A stretch of DNA of 64,000 bases from Siphonodentalium dalli. Its lineage: Eukaryota > Mollusca > Scaphopoda > Gadilida > Siphonodentaliidae. Shown here in pieces: positions 36,251-46,599 of the stretch (the stretch's first letter is position 1; each line of letters opens with the position of its first letter). Below the pieces are notes generated by a model, which saw only the letters and a program-made list of their open reading frames with translations, was not told the origin of the DNA and made no database searches. Where the stretch lies: positions 230,894,961 through 230,958,960 of the forward strand of contig CP136066.1 of NCBI GenBank assembly GCA_032622095.1. Reading direction: 5' to 3'. The translations under genes were made by a program, and so were the position numbers.

Positions 36251-36427
36251 GCGCCTCCTTGGCTTCGTTGTTTAACCAGACGCGGACAATCAAGAAGTAC
36301 GCAGTAGTTGAAATTACGTGTGCGAAATATGAGAGTTATATCAGCAGCAGGGGGTGATAGGATCAACGTGCCTCCCACCAATTGCGCCTCCCCCAAACCG
36401 CTAAAAATTTCAACAAAAACGTAGACC

Positions 36428-36722
36428 CACTCACAAGTACGAAATAATAGACTTGTTGAATGGGCTGCAAAACATGTATTTGATAGGTACCAATTCGGTT
36501 TTCGAAAGGGTAAATCAACGACCGACTGCATTTTTATTTTGAATGCAATAATTAGAAAGCAATTATCTAGACGTGAGAAAGTTTACTGTGTATTTTATTG
36601 ACTACACGAAGGCGTTTGACAGTATAAACAGGAATTTGCTTTGGGAGAAATTGGCAACTTATGGAATTAGTTCAAAATTAATTCGGGCAATACAATCTCT
36701 GTATGTGAAGTTAAGGGTTTAA
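36428..36722 (+). pseudogene. Non-LTR retrotransposon reverse transcriptase fragment
   Basis: The plus frame from about 36440 reads NNRLVEWAAKHVFDRY, then QFGFRKGKSTTDCIF, and ends at KVYCVF near 36594. One extra T shifts the frame, after which IDYTKAFDSINRNLLWEKL and IRAIQSLYVK follow. These match the conserved fingers/palm of LINE reverse transcriptases (FGFRKG-ST-D; F-x-D-x-x-K-A-F-D-S). The downstream YADD box, N-terminal endonuclease and remainder are missing. It is a dead 5'- and 3'-truncated copy. Clade not assigned. Confidence 0.85.
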
Positions 36723-37285
36723 TTTAATTCACAATTATCCAACTATTTCGACTCGAGCCTATATTGATATACGACGTCGATATCTGAAAAAATTCTATTG
36801 TCACTGGCCAACCATACCGAAATTTGATACACTAATGAAAAATGAATCTATATTTTCATTGAATCGGTTAGCAAAATACTTATATCACAGCTGATTTAGA
36901 AGAGATAAATTATTGTCCTCAATGATTTAGTAAGTTTCCAATTTAGAATTTAGAATTTGGAACTTAGATTATATATATAGTCTGCCTGATGCAGGCGCTT
37001 GGTTGTAAGGACGCTGTTGGGCAAAACAATTCGTCATTTTTTTCAAACTTTTCGCAATAGAACTTAGAAGTACCTTTTCTGACAATTTTATCGGTCGGCA
37101 TCCATTAAAACTTCACAATGTCCCAATTTAATTATATATGTAACAATATTTCCAAAATATTACCCGACAAACTCTATTTAAATGATTAAACTAAACAAGC
37201 AATACAGTGTCGTCGCCAAAGCCCAGATCTGGGCTTCCAGCACTCTTACGTTGGGTCCAAATATGGGCTTTCGTCACTGAACCAG
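36723..37285. other. Unassigned stretch before the long-TIR transposon
   Basis: No coding or repeat assignment. It contains CTGCCTGATGCAGGCG (small palindrome, 36983) and paired CCCAGATCTGGG (37225). It ends at the 9-bp target site TTAAGAGGG. Confidence 0.4.
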
Positions 37286-37294
37286 TTAAGAGGG

Positions 37295-37397
37295 TAGTCC
37301 AAGTCTTCTCGTACTAAAACTAGCTAAGATTTTGGGATGGAGAGATGCTAGTATTTAGTCCGAGATCGCGCGCATAGCCTTCTTATGACACGAGTTA
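37295..37397 (+). repeat. Left terminal inverted repeat of the 1367-bp transposon
   Basis: 103 bp. It contains CTAGCTAAGATTTTGGGATG and CCGAGATCGCGCGCATAGCC and ends CACGAGTTA. Exact complement of 38559-38661. Confidence 0.95.
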
Positions 37398-38558
37398 AGC
37401 GTTAATGACCCGCTCAAATAAAACCACAATTATATGAAATAAAATATCACAATTGCGACAATAAAAGATATTTTCCGCAGAAGACATGCTATTTGATCTG
37501 AACCCCACATCAGTTGTGATTTGAAAGCGGTAATTTAATGCGAAAAGAGACATTTACCGCAATGTTTACAAATTTTTAAAAGTATGCGAACTCAGTTGAT
37601 CTCGCGAACTGTGTTCGGCATTTTCCGTTGAAAATATTCCGTAGATTTTCGACTGACAACGCAAATTACGATGAATTCTCCATTGTAATCGTAATTATGT
37701 GTGTCAATAAATAAAAAATAAATAGATTAATTAAACATTGAAGATATAAATGTAATACATTAAATAAATTACGGGGAATTACAACCCTCTCAAAGTTTGA
37801 AACAGTGTAAAAACAACGAGCATTAGAATAAATAATATGGTGCTACATTTCCCACATTTGGTGGACTTCAGCGAAATTAAGATATATACTAAGCGAACAG
37901 AGCAATATACTGCTCTTGTTAAGCACACAAAAAATCAAACAAAATTTGTATAAATTTTTAACCTTAAGTTTGAAAAGTCCCACTAAAACGGAAGAACTAT
38001 ATTTCGAAACTGTGTGATTCGGTTCTCCGATTATTTTATCAACACAAAAGTCAAAATGCACATGGATGAAAATCACACGCATGGCAAGTCAGACACAAGA
38101 GTTCTAATTTGCTCCAATTTTGACAAGTTGCTTGCGAAAATTGTCAACAAAACTACCTTTCTGATCCTCCATTATGTCATTAAGTTTTTAGTGCGGGAAT
38201 TGTTCTCAAAGCACATTGGAAACTGGACTTTGCGGCGATCGGTTTTCGCCATTTTGTTCGGAAAACCCCGCGCTATATATAGAAACGGAAACTAGAATAC
38301 TCAGAACAAACACCGGACAATGCCGAAGTTCTTCGAAACCTGAGTTCGGCTTTCAGTTAAGTAAACAAACAGAAAAAACAACGATGTTTGTGGCAATCAA
38401 CCGGAATATTCTATGTGTAATTTAACATTAAAGTTAGATTATTATACACCATTCTGACCATAAGATGTCACTCTTTCCGACGTATATAGCATCACATATT
38501 GCTTTGTTAGGTAAATCGAGTAAAATACACCACAGATTCCCGCCACAGATCCTGGGCG

Positions 38559-38661
38559 TAACTCGTGTCATAAGAAGGCTATGCGCGCGATCTCGGACTA
38601 AATACTAGCATCTCTCCATCCCAAAATCTTAGCTAGTTTTAGTACGAGAAGACTTGGACTA
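38559..38661 (-). repeat. Right terminal inverted repeat of the 1367-bp transposon
   Basis: Exact reverse complement of 37295-37397, followed immediately by the second TTAAGAGGG. Confidence 0.95.
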
Positions 38662-38803
38662 TTAAGAGGGAAGAAGGAAATATCAAGCACTAAATGAGCA
38701 TATCCTCACAACACAAAGCCGCGACAATCGACACGAGCAGATGGATTAACATTCAATTATTAGTCAATTTATAGTTATACTATTATATCAACAAGTACAT
38801 ATC

Positions 38804-39133
38804 ACCCATATGGTGCCCCTCACAGACATGAGCAGACGACACTCTTCTATATGCTTCTATATATGTGTGGGGCTCCCTGCAGGGAAATCTAAGTTTTATA
38901 ATTTATAATTTTATAATTTCACCCATACAGAGCCCCAGACAAACATGAGCATACGACACTCAGTACACATGCTTCTATATATGTTTGGGGCTCCCTGCAG
39001 GGTTATTGACAATCTGTATGTTTTTTATTTTTTGTCCTAAAATTGTTATAGAATGTAAGAAAAATTTATTTTAAAAATGATTAAAAAAATTGTTAGGCCA
39101 ATACATTCTCTTATATATGCGAGGCGACCTATG
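38804..39133. mobile_element. Two hairpin elements and a half P-element end
   Basis: Hairpin elements at 38804-38884 and 38921-39003 (minus orientation, GAGCAGACGACACT core; the second has GAGCATACGACACT) are followed by T-rich DNA. Then comes the first half of a right palindromic end (39092-39133, GGCCAATACATTCTCTTATA to GACCTATGG). The palindrome is broken at its centre, so this copy is truncated there. Confidence 0.75.
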
Positions 39134-39222
39134 GTACTTTGATAACATAATGATTTAACATCCCCGTGGACGCAATACTGTTATGTTAACGTGTTGTCAC
39201 TTTGATAACTAACATATTGACA

Positions 39223-39517
39223 GCGTATATATGCGGTTGGTCGAGGCTTCACATTGTTTATTGATATTTCAGACATAGATGATATACTCGGCTTAGAGGT
39301 GGTAGAGGTCTGACCGCCTGGTGCGAACTAATTATAGAAATGAGCAGTACCGACCGCGCCGAGCAGAGATTCAAGTACGATGACAGATATACTATACTTT
39401 CAACATATTTTATTTCACTATTAAGCATGAATACAAATAGATTGGGGACAAGTTACAGAAACTTACTTAGCCCTCTCCCGATTTACAATAATGTTATTCA
39501 TACTTCAACAAAATGGC
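39223..39517 (+). other. Possible first exon: TATA-like box, ATG at 39340, donor at 39518
   Basis: GCGTATATATGCGG at 39222 is followed by ATG at 39340 (MSSTDRAEQRFKYDDRYTIL ...), open for 59 codons to a perfect donor GGC|GTAAGT (GT at 39518-39519). Without splicing the frame runs into the 76-bp tandem repeat and stops at 39606. No signal peptide or family resemblance. The donor is the only strong signal, so it may be chance. Confidence 0.25.
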
Positions 39518-39582
39518 GTAAGTTAAACATATTTACATTAACGGGAGTGTTCGGGCGGTTTCACAGTGTAATCAGCGCAATT

Positions 39583-39962
39583 CCAGACTACATCGGAGTA
39601 ATCTAATAAGGGTAGAATAGAAGTTTTATTCGCGCCCATCGGGTGTATACTGTCCTCTCCAGACTACATCGGAGTAGTCAAATAAGGGTATAATAGAAGT
39701 TTTATTAGCGCCCATCGGGTGTATACTGTCCTCTCCAGACTACATCGGAGTAGTCTAATAAGGGTAAAATAGAAGTTTTATTAGCGCCCATCGGGTGTAT
39801 ACTGTCATCTCCAGACTACATCGGAGTAGTCTAATAAGGGTAGAATAGAAGTTTTATTAGCGCCCATCGGGTGTATACTGTCCTCTCCAGACTACATCGG
39901 AGTAATCTAAGAAGGGTAGAATAAAAGTTTTATTAACGCGCGCAGGTGTGTATACAGTCATA
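39583..39962. repeat. 76-bp tandem repeat, 5 copies
   Basis: Units begin CCAGACTACATCGGAGTA at 39583, 39659, 39735, 39811 and 39887. Each contains AAGTTTTATTAGCGCCCATC and GGGTGTATACTGTC. The last copy is most diverged (AACGCGCGCAGGTG). Confidence 0.97.
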
Positions 39963-40450
39963 CACTTTATAGATAGCTGTGGGTCTGTGGGCATTTTATT
40001 TATAGATAATTGGTTTTTCTCGTTTCCGGTTTAAAAGTCGAACTGCGCGACCAGGAGGCCGAGTCCGGTAAAAGGTGTAGTTGGGAATTTCAATTTCGTT
40101 TATTGTCCTTTACATTATTATGCCAATAATTTTGATTTTTGGTTTGTGACAAGCTAAGTCAATTACCAATGAAAGAAATTTAAATGATAATTTGTAAGTC
40201 TTATATTTCAACTTTTATAGATATTTTTCGTTCTGCAGCCCACTGATGGATGTGGTCTGAGACGGCCGAGTCGGCCGCCGGTTCGTTAATTAGGTGCTGG
40301 TTGTTAATGTTATTTTAACGGAATTCTGAGTTGGTCATTCGCGAAACCAATATATTTGATATTCTATAATTACAATCATGCATGGGTATATAATATCCGA
40401 TCATGCGCGCGTTACCATTTCTGACTATGGTTTTCTTGTAAATACTTTGA
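39963..40450. other. Unassigned stretch
   Basis: No gene seen. A G+C-rich GACGGCCGAGTCGGCCG inverted repeat lies at 40261-40277 and an ATATTTGATATTCTATAATT stretch near 40351. Confidence 0.4.
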
Positions 40451-40485
40451 AGCGATCTTCGGTCGATCTGATACTTAAAGCTGTG

Positions 40486-40745
40486 CTAAGCGTAACGCTA
40501 TTTTGTTTCTGATTCGGCTCAGGTTATCATTCCAATTTAGATTGGCTTGGAGTTCCAGGTCAATGTGTTTATGTGTTTCAACAAATGAGATTTGGTTCTG
40601 TTTGAAAAGTTAGGTCAAGAGCATCGCCAGAAATTCATGTTAGTGCATAGCACACGCCTATTTTTGAAGGGTTGGAATTTACTAGCCAGTTTTCGGACCA
40701 CTGCATTTGCTATAGTTTGTAGGTCACTGTTCATTACGCAGCCTA
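40486..40745 (-). pseudogene. Non-LTR reverse transcriptase fragment (palm/thumb), frameshifted
   Basis: Minus-strand pieces in different frames reproduce the conserved order downstream of the catalytic site: NSDLQTIA, then QWSENWLVNSNPSK, then ISFVETHKHIDLELQANLNW followed by NDNLSRIRNKIALR. These match the D-L-x-x-I...W...W-x-V-x-F-N-P-x-K-T and H-K-H-L-G-(4)-L-x-W-x-x-H motifs of LINE reverse transcriptases. At least two frame changes separate the pieces, so it is dead. It may belong to the family represented at 27486 and 36428, but the pieces do not overlap to prove it. Confidence 0.75.
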
Positions 40746-41119
40746 ATTCATGAAGGTTATAGTGGCTATTTGTAAGTCACGTGGTAATGCTTTATTTCTC
40801 TTAATCCGTAGAACATAACAATCTCTACAAGAGCGCATAATCATGCTTCCTTTCTGAGTCATCAAGGGAGGTAAACCCTGCATGGAGTTTGAGAACATGA
40901 CAGGATGTTGAGAATAGAGATTATTTACAAACGAACATAGAATGAGATGGAACACACACAATTATGTACATAATATACATTATTATCCATCCCCTTAACT
41001 AACACCATTTCCGATTGGACAAAAGCCGCCACGTGATAGTCCGGGAAAAAGTCATATTGTACTCCCGAATGTCATATTGGACTCCAAAGCGTGCAATATC
41101 ACTTTTTATTGGGACTCCG

Positions 41120-41131
41120 TGACGTCACGAA
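41120..41131. promoter_or_regulatory. CRE-like palindrome GTGACGTCAC in R540 (recurrent)
   Basis: The full CRE core TGACGTCA recurs at about 41121, 41626, 42146, 43006, 43529, 45054 and 45600, once per R540 end. Each accompanies CACGTG (E-box) and CCAAT/ATTGG about 100-150 bp away. All three are binding sites of known factor families (CREB/ATF, bHLH, NF-Y), but use here is unproven. Confidence 0.5.
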
Positions 41132-43558
41132 TTAACTCGATTGCGAAATGAATCGGTGATATTGAGATGCGCGCGCAACATTGGTGGGAAAATACATATT
41201 GTACACAACAGTGTATAATAACTTTATATTATTATACAATGTTGTGACGAGTATGTGTTTTTCTTGTTCGAGTCCGGGTTGTGGTGAAAAGTCATATTCA
41301 CAATATCACTTTTTACCACAACCTGGACGAGTACATGAAAAACTCATACTGTACACAACATTGTATAATGACATTTGTATTATCCATTTGTCTGTTTATC
41401 CAAATTTTGGGAATAAAATATATAATTTTCGTGGTTATTTTTGGTATTTGTCGGCACTTAATTCTCAATAAAAGCTTGTATTTTGATCATCAGAAAGCAT
41501 GATTTGGAAAATTAAACACGGAAGTAAAAAAAAAACTCAATGCGGAAGTGAAACGTCTGCTAAATCCACAAGTGTTGCGCGCGCATCACAATTTCACCGA
41601 TTCGTTTCGCAATAGAGTTAATTCGTGACGTCACGGAGTCCTAATAAAAAGTGATATTGCACACTTAGGAGTCCAATATGACATTCGGAAGTACAACATG
41701 ACTTTTTCCCAGACTATCACGTGGCGGCTTTTGCCAAATCAGAAAGGTGTTAGTTAAGGGATGGATAATAATATAAAGTTATTATACAATGTTGTGTACA
41801 GTATATGTGTTTTTCTTGTACGAGTCCAGGTTGTGGTGAAACACAACCTGGACGAGTACAAGAAAAACTCATACTGTACACAACATTGTATAATGACATT
41901 TTTATTATCCATCTGTATGTTTATCCAAGTTTTGGGAATAAAACTTTTGTGGTTATTTTTGGTATGTGTCGGCACTTAATTTTCTATAAAAGCCTCAATA
42001 TTGATCATCAGAAAGCATGATTTGGAAAAGTAAACACGGAAATGAGAAAAAAACTCAATGCGGAAGTGAAACGTCTGCTAAAATGCATCAGTGTTGTGCG
42101 CGCATCACAATTTCACCGATTCATTTCGCAATAGAGTTAATTCGTGACGTCACGGAGTCCCAATAAAAAGTGATATGGTACAGTCGGGAGTCCAATATGA
42201 CTTTCGGGAGTCCAATATGACTTTTTCCAGGACTATCACGTGGCGGCTTTTGCCCAATCGGAAATGGTGTTAGTTAAGGGATGGATAATAATCGACATTA
42301 TTATACAATGTTGTGTACATTTGTGTTTTTCTTGTACTCGTCCAGGTTGTGGTGAAAAGTCATATTGGACGAGTCACGCAGTGTCGAGTCCAATATGACT
42401 TTTTACCACAACCTTGACGAGTACAAGAAAAACTCATACTGTACATAACATTGTATAATGACATTTTTATTATCCATCAGTATGTTTATCCAAATTTTAG
42501 GAATAAAACTTTTGTGGTTATTTTTGGTATTTGTCGGCACTTAATTCTCTATAAAATCCGGTATTTGTTCACCAGAACGCATGATTTGGAATAGTAAACG
42601 CGGAAATGAAAAAAAAAAAAATCAATGCCGAAGTGAAACGTCTGCTAAATCCACATGTGTTGCGCGCACATCACAATTTCACAGATTCATTTCGCATTAG
42701 TTAATTCAAGTGACTTCGCGTAGTCCCAATAAAAAAGTGTTATTGCACACTTGGGCGTCCAATATGACATTCGGGAGTACAATATGACTTTTTCCGGACT
42801 ATCACGTGGCGGCTTTTGCCCAATCGGAAATGGTGTTAGTTGAGGGATGGATCATAATATACATTAATATCCATCCCCATAACTAACACCATTTCCGATT
42901 GGACAAAAGCCGCCACGTGATAGACCGGAGAAAAGTCTTATTGTACTCCCGAATGTCACAATGGACTCCCAAGTGTGCAATATCTCTTTTTTATTGGGAC
43001 TCCGTGACGTCACGATTTAACTCGATTGCGAAATTAATCGGTGATATTGTGATGCGCGCGCAACACTGGTGGAAAAACACATACTGTACACTACATTGTA
43101 TAATAACTTTATATTATTATACAATGTTGTGAACAGTATGTGTTTTTCTTGTACAAGTCCAGGTTGTGGTGAAAAGTCATATTGGACGAGACACGCAATG
43201 TCGAGTCCAATATCACTTTTCACCACAACCTGGACGAGTACATAAAAAAACTCATAATCTACACAACATTGTATAATGACATTTGTATTATCCATTTGTC
43301 TGTTTATCCAAATTTTGGGAATAAAATTTTCGTGGTTATTTTTGGTATTTGTCGGCACTTAATTCTCTATAAAAGCCTGTATTTTGATCATCAGAAAGCA
43401 TGATTTGGAAATTAAACACGGAAGTAAAACAGAAACTCAATGCGGAAGTGAAACGTCTGCTAAATCCACCAGTGTTGCGCGCGCATCACAATTTCACCGA
43501 TTCATTTCGCAATAGAGTTAATTCGTGACGTCACGGAGTCCCAATAAAAAGTGTTGTT

Positions 43559-44470
43559 ATCCTTCGTCCCATTTTCCTCTCTTCTGATTGGCTGAGAGTG
43601 CGTCACATGGTGGGCCGTAAATCACCTTATTACCCTGGAGGGTAACATTGTCTCAGTTATTGACCGCTCAGCTGTTACCAGTAAATATAGAACTACGAAG
43701 AACTCAACGTGCAGAGACACTCTCACAGCTCTCTAATAATTTTCGAAAACACTGTTTTTATAAATCCCACTGTTTCATAACAACCGCGAACTGTGGTGTT
43801 TGCTAATTTGCATAATTGTGTGTTGCTTTATTTGCAATTAGAGCACGCTATGTACAAATGGTGTTATCACTGACACAAATCCGTTATAAGGTGTAATGTT
43901 CCTATTGGACTTTGTTATATTAATAATAAAAACCGTGGGACAAATAGATAATCCTTAGTATGCAGTTGGTATGTGCTGCAGACAATCGCACATGCGATGT
44001 ACATACGTTACAAATACGTTTATGTACTAGATCAAATAGCCACTCTTTAATTTTTATTAATTGACTATTTCTTTTCGGCAATACATTCCTCAGACTTCAG
44101 AAGAATACCTGTATGTTGCGTAACAATCTGTGACATATGTCAATTTCTGTTTGCACTACTATTATTGTATAATAACTCTATTATAAAGTTATTATACAAT
44201 GTTGTGAACAGTATGAGTTTTTCTTGTACGAGTCCAGGTTATTATTACATGCTTGTTCCTAGAAATACAGTGTTATTGCTGTTCCATATTTACAAATCCG
44301 CATGGAACATACGTTCCACACGCATCTCGTTTACGTAAAATGACGTACATGCCGTTCGCCTCAACCATGAAACTGGAACTATTTAAATAAACGAATCATC
44401 ACACATAACAAACACGCCCTGTATGGGCATAAATAAACCTTTATTCCTGTATTTTTAATGCACGGATTCC
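43559..44470. other. Unique insertion between R540 units
   Basis: R540 sequence stops at AAAAAGTG (43558). The insertion contains CTGATTGGCTGAGAGTGCGTCA, a CCAAT/CRE-like group, TTACCCTGGAGGGTAA (near-palindrome, 43630) and a small R540 hairpin fragment at 44165-44240. No convincing reading frame. Confidence 0.45.
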
Positions 44471-44486
44471 AGGACGCGAAGCGTGT

Positions 44487-44656
44487 AATAAACACAGAAC
44501 GACACGATGTGTAAATGGGTTTGTCGATACGGCACTCGTGTTGCCGCGGAAGGATAGAACTCGAGGCGCAAACGCATCTCGTTCTATCCTTCCGCGACAG
44601 CACTCGTGCCGTATCGACAAACCCAATTACAAATCGTGTAGTTCTGTGTATTTATT
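44487..44656. repeat. 170-bp hairpin with ~80-bp arms
   Basis: Arms 44487-44573 and 44577-44656 pair almost completely around CAAA: GGGTTTGTCGATACGGCACT with AGTGCCGTATCGACAAACCC, and GGAAGGATAGAAC with GTTCTATCCTTCC. Apparent open frames on both strands arise from the palindrome. It sits at an R540 unit edge (TTATTATACAATG follows). Confidence 0.9.
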
Positions 44657-45838
44657 ATACAATGCTGTATACAGTACATGTATGTGTTTTTCGTGTACGA
44701 GTCCAGGTTGTGGTGAAAAGTCATATTAGACGAGACACGCAGTGACTTTTCACCACAACATGGACAAGTACAAGAAAAACTCATACTGTACACAACATTG
44801 TATAATGACATTTTTATTATCCATTTGTATGTTTATCCAAATTTTGGGAATAACATTTTTGTGGTTATTTTTGGTATTTGTCGGCACTTAATTCTCTATA
44901 AAAGCCTGTAATTTGATCAGCAGAGAGCATGATTTGGAAAGTAAACACGGAAGTAAACAAAAAACTCAATCCTGAAGTGAAACGTTTTCTAAATCCACAA
45001 GTGTTGCGCGCACCACAATTTCACCGAATCATTTCGCAATTGAGTTAATTCGTGACGTCACGGAGTCTCAATAAAAAGTGATATTGCACACTTGGGAGTC
45101 CAATGTGACATTCGGGAGTACAACATGACTTTTTCCCGGACTATCACGTGGCGGCTTTTGCCCAATCGGAAATGGTGTTAGTTAAGGGATGAATAATAAT
45201 ATACATATTATACAATGTTGTGTACGGTATGTGTTTTTCTTGTATGAGTCCAGGTTGTGGTGAATAGTCATATTGGACTCGACACTGCGTGTCCAATATG
45301 ACTTTTCACCACAACCTTGACGAGTACAAGAAATACTCATACTGTACACAACATTGTATAATGACATTTGTATTATCCATCTGTATGTATATCCAAATTT
45401 TGGGAATACAACTTTAGTGGTTACTTTTGGTATTTTGTCGGCACTTAATTCTCTATAAAAGCCTGTATTTGATCATCAGAAAGCATTTAAACACGGAAAT
45501 AAAAACAAAACTCGATTCGGAAGTGAAACGTCTGCTAAATCCACCAGTGTTGCGCGCGCATCACAATTTCACCGATTCATTTCGCAATAGATAATTCGTG
45601 ACGTCACATAGTATTGCACACTTGGGAGTCCAATATGACATTCGGGAGTCCAATATGAATTTACACTTTCGAGAAACACAGAGGTCGACAAAGGGGTATT
45701 CGTGTATTTGACACCTCATCCAATGACCATAATTATATTTGTTGGACGTGACATCAAATAAACATCAATAACTTAAAATTGTGATTGATTCTTCAATAAA
45801 CATTTAGAAGACAAAATAACTGAAAAGGAAATACTCAC

Positions 45839-45919
45839 TCGAATATGGCCACGACGGGCCCAACTCGGAGACGAATCATGGTGTTGGTACTGCATGATCT
45901 AGTTGTGTTGTGTTCTAAG
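45839..45919 (-). other. Candidate internal exon (81 nt), copy 1
   Basis: The minus strand shows acceptor TGTCCCCAACAG, 81 nt with a single open frame (LEHNTTRSCSTNTMIRLRVG then PVVAIFE) and donor GA|GTGAGT. Length is a multiple of three, and frame and splice sites survive in the duplicate at 53242-53322. The GPVVAIF part faintly recalls G-V-x-A-I-F in glutamate-receptor ligand-binding domains, too short to call. Changes between copies are amino-acid-altering, arguing against strong constraint. Confidence 0.3.
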
Positions 45920-45990
45920 CTGTTGGGGACAGGACATCTTATTATGTACCTTTTTATTTTCGTCTGAATGTAATTTGAATAACAACGGGA

Positions 45991-46184
45991 ATGATGGGGG
46001 CAATGTTTGCACGACACTTCAGTGGCACCCTTGTGTTAGTCGTGAACGTGCTTGGCTTTTTACTTAATTTGAATATTGTTGAATACATTAATAATTACTA
46101 TGTAATTGGAGTAAACAGTCCACGTGGCTGTTTTAGTCAAGAACAGACGCCGAAAATAAGTCCATTCCATTTCAGTGAGAAATG
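45991..46184 (+). other. Candidate signal-anchor exon on the other strand, copy 1
   Basis: The plus frame from ATG at 45991 (MMGAMFARHF) has a hydrophobic run SGTLVLVVNVLGFLLNLNIV, then VEYINNYY and GVNSPRGCFSQEQTP, reaching donor TG|GTAAGG (GT at 46185-46186). The second copy stays open too, but the differences I can see are nearly all non-synonymous. It cannot easily coexist with the minus-strand exon candidate 72 bp away. Function unknown. Confidence 0.25.
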
Positions 46185-46221
46185 GTAAGGTTTATTCCCA
46201 ACTTCTGATTCCTAAATCCTC

Positions 46222-46598
46222 AATTAACCCTTTACCCAACAAAACGGCCCTGTGACAATGCATTCTCTTATATATGCGAGTCGACCATAGGTCGCCTCGC
46301 ATATATAAGAGAATGCATTGGCTTAACATATATTAAAAATGATAAAATTGTCAAAGAATGTAGAAAAATATTATAAAATTGTAAAAGAATGTAAGAAAAA
46401 ATGGTGAAAAGTGTTAGAAAATGAATTGTTTTTAGGCCAATGCATTCTCTTATATATGCGAGGCGACCTATGGTCGACTCGCATAAATAATAGAATGCAT
46501 TGACACAGGGCATAACTGTAACTACCACAATGTGGTCAATGAGCCGGTTCCAATGATATCCATATTTGTATGGTTCTATTGAGACAGACCCAAATTAA
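46222..46598. mobile_element. TTAA-bounded insertion carrying a P element (46248-46510)
   Basis: Copy 2 of the segmental duplication is empty here (TTCTAATTAACAG near 53627), whereas copy 1 has TTAACCCTTTACCCAACA ... GACCCAAATTAAC. The insert contains a 263-bp P element whose outer bases are CCCTGTGACAATGCATTC and TGACACAGGG, plus flanks shared in inverted orientation with 28205-28540. Confidence 0.7.
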
Positions 46599-46599
46599 C

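Larger units (their letters stand above)
37286..38670. mobile_element. Intact DNA transposon, 1367 bp, 103-bp perfect TIRs, 9-bp target duplication
   Basis: Positions 37295-37397 and 38559-38661 are exact reverse complements over 103 bp; the end begins TAGTCCAAGTCTTCTCGTAC. The direct repeat TTAAGAGGG flanks it precisely (37286-37294 and 38662-38670). Long TIRs and a 9-bp duplication are characteristic of Mutator-like elements (established knowledge); the assignment is an inference. The interior has no transposase-like frame: the longest, plus 38014-38295 (93 codons), has no zinc-binding or DDE motif I recognise. It is therefore non-autonomous. Identical TIRs suggest recent movement or conversion. 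A CTATATATAG box lies at 38273 inside. Confidence 0.9.
40970..45660. mobile_element. Cluster of ~540-bp repeats (R540) in direct and inverted orientation
   Basis: Units at about 40970-41775 (with ~200-bp inverted ends), 41776-42290, 42291-42852, 42853-43558 (again with an inverted left end), 44650-45185 and 45186-45655. Each starts with a hairpin (TACAATGTTGTGTACAGTAT ... CTTGTACGAGTCCAGGTTGT, then its complement). It continues with an A+T-rich part holding CTCTATAAAAGCC and ends with GTGACGTCACGGAGTC, ACTATCACGTGGCGG and CCCAATCGGAAATGG. Frames reported in these units are hairpin by-products. No transposase. Confidence 0.85.

Noticed and set aside
44441-44811. Frames on both strands around MGLSIRHECCRGRIE
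   Set aside because: Both strands of a hairpin give nearly the same peptide; a palindrome artefact.
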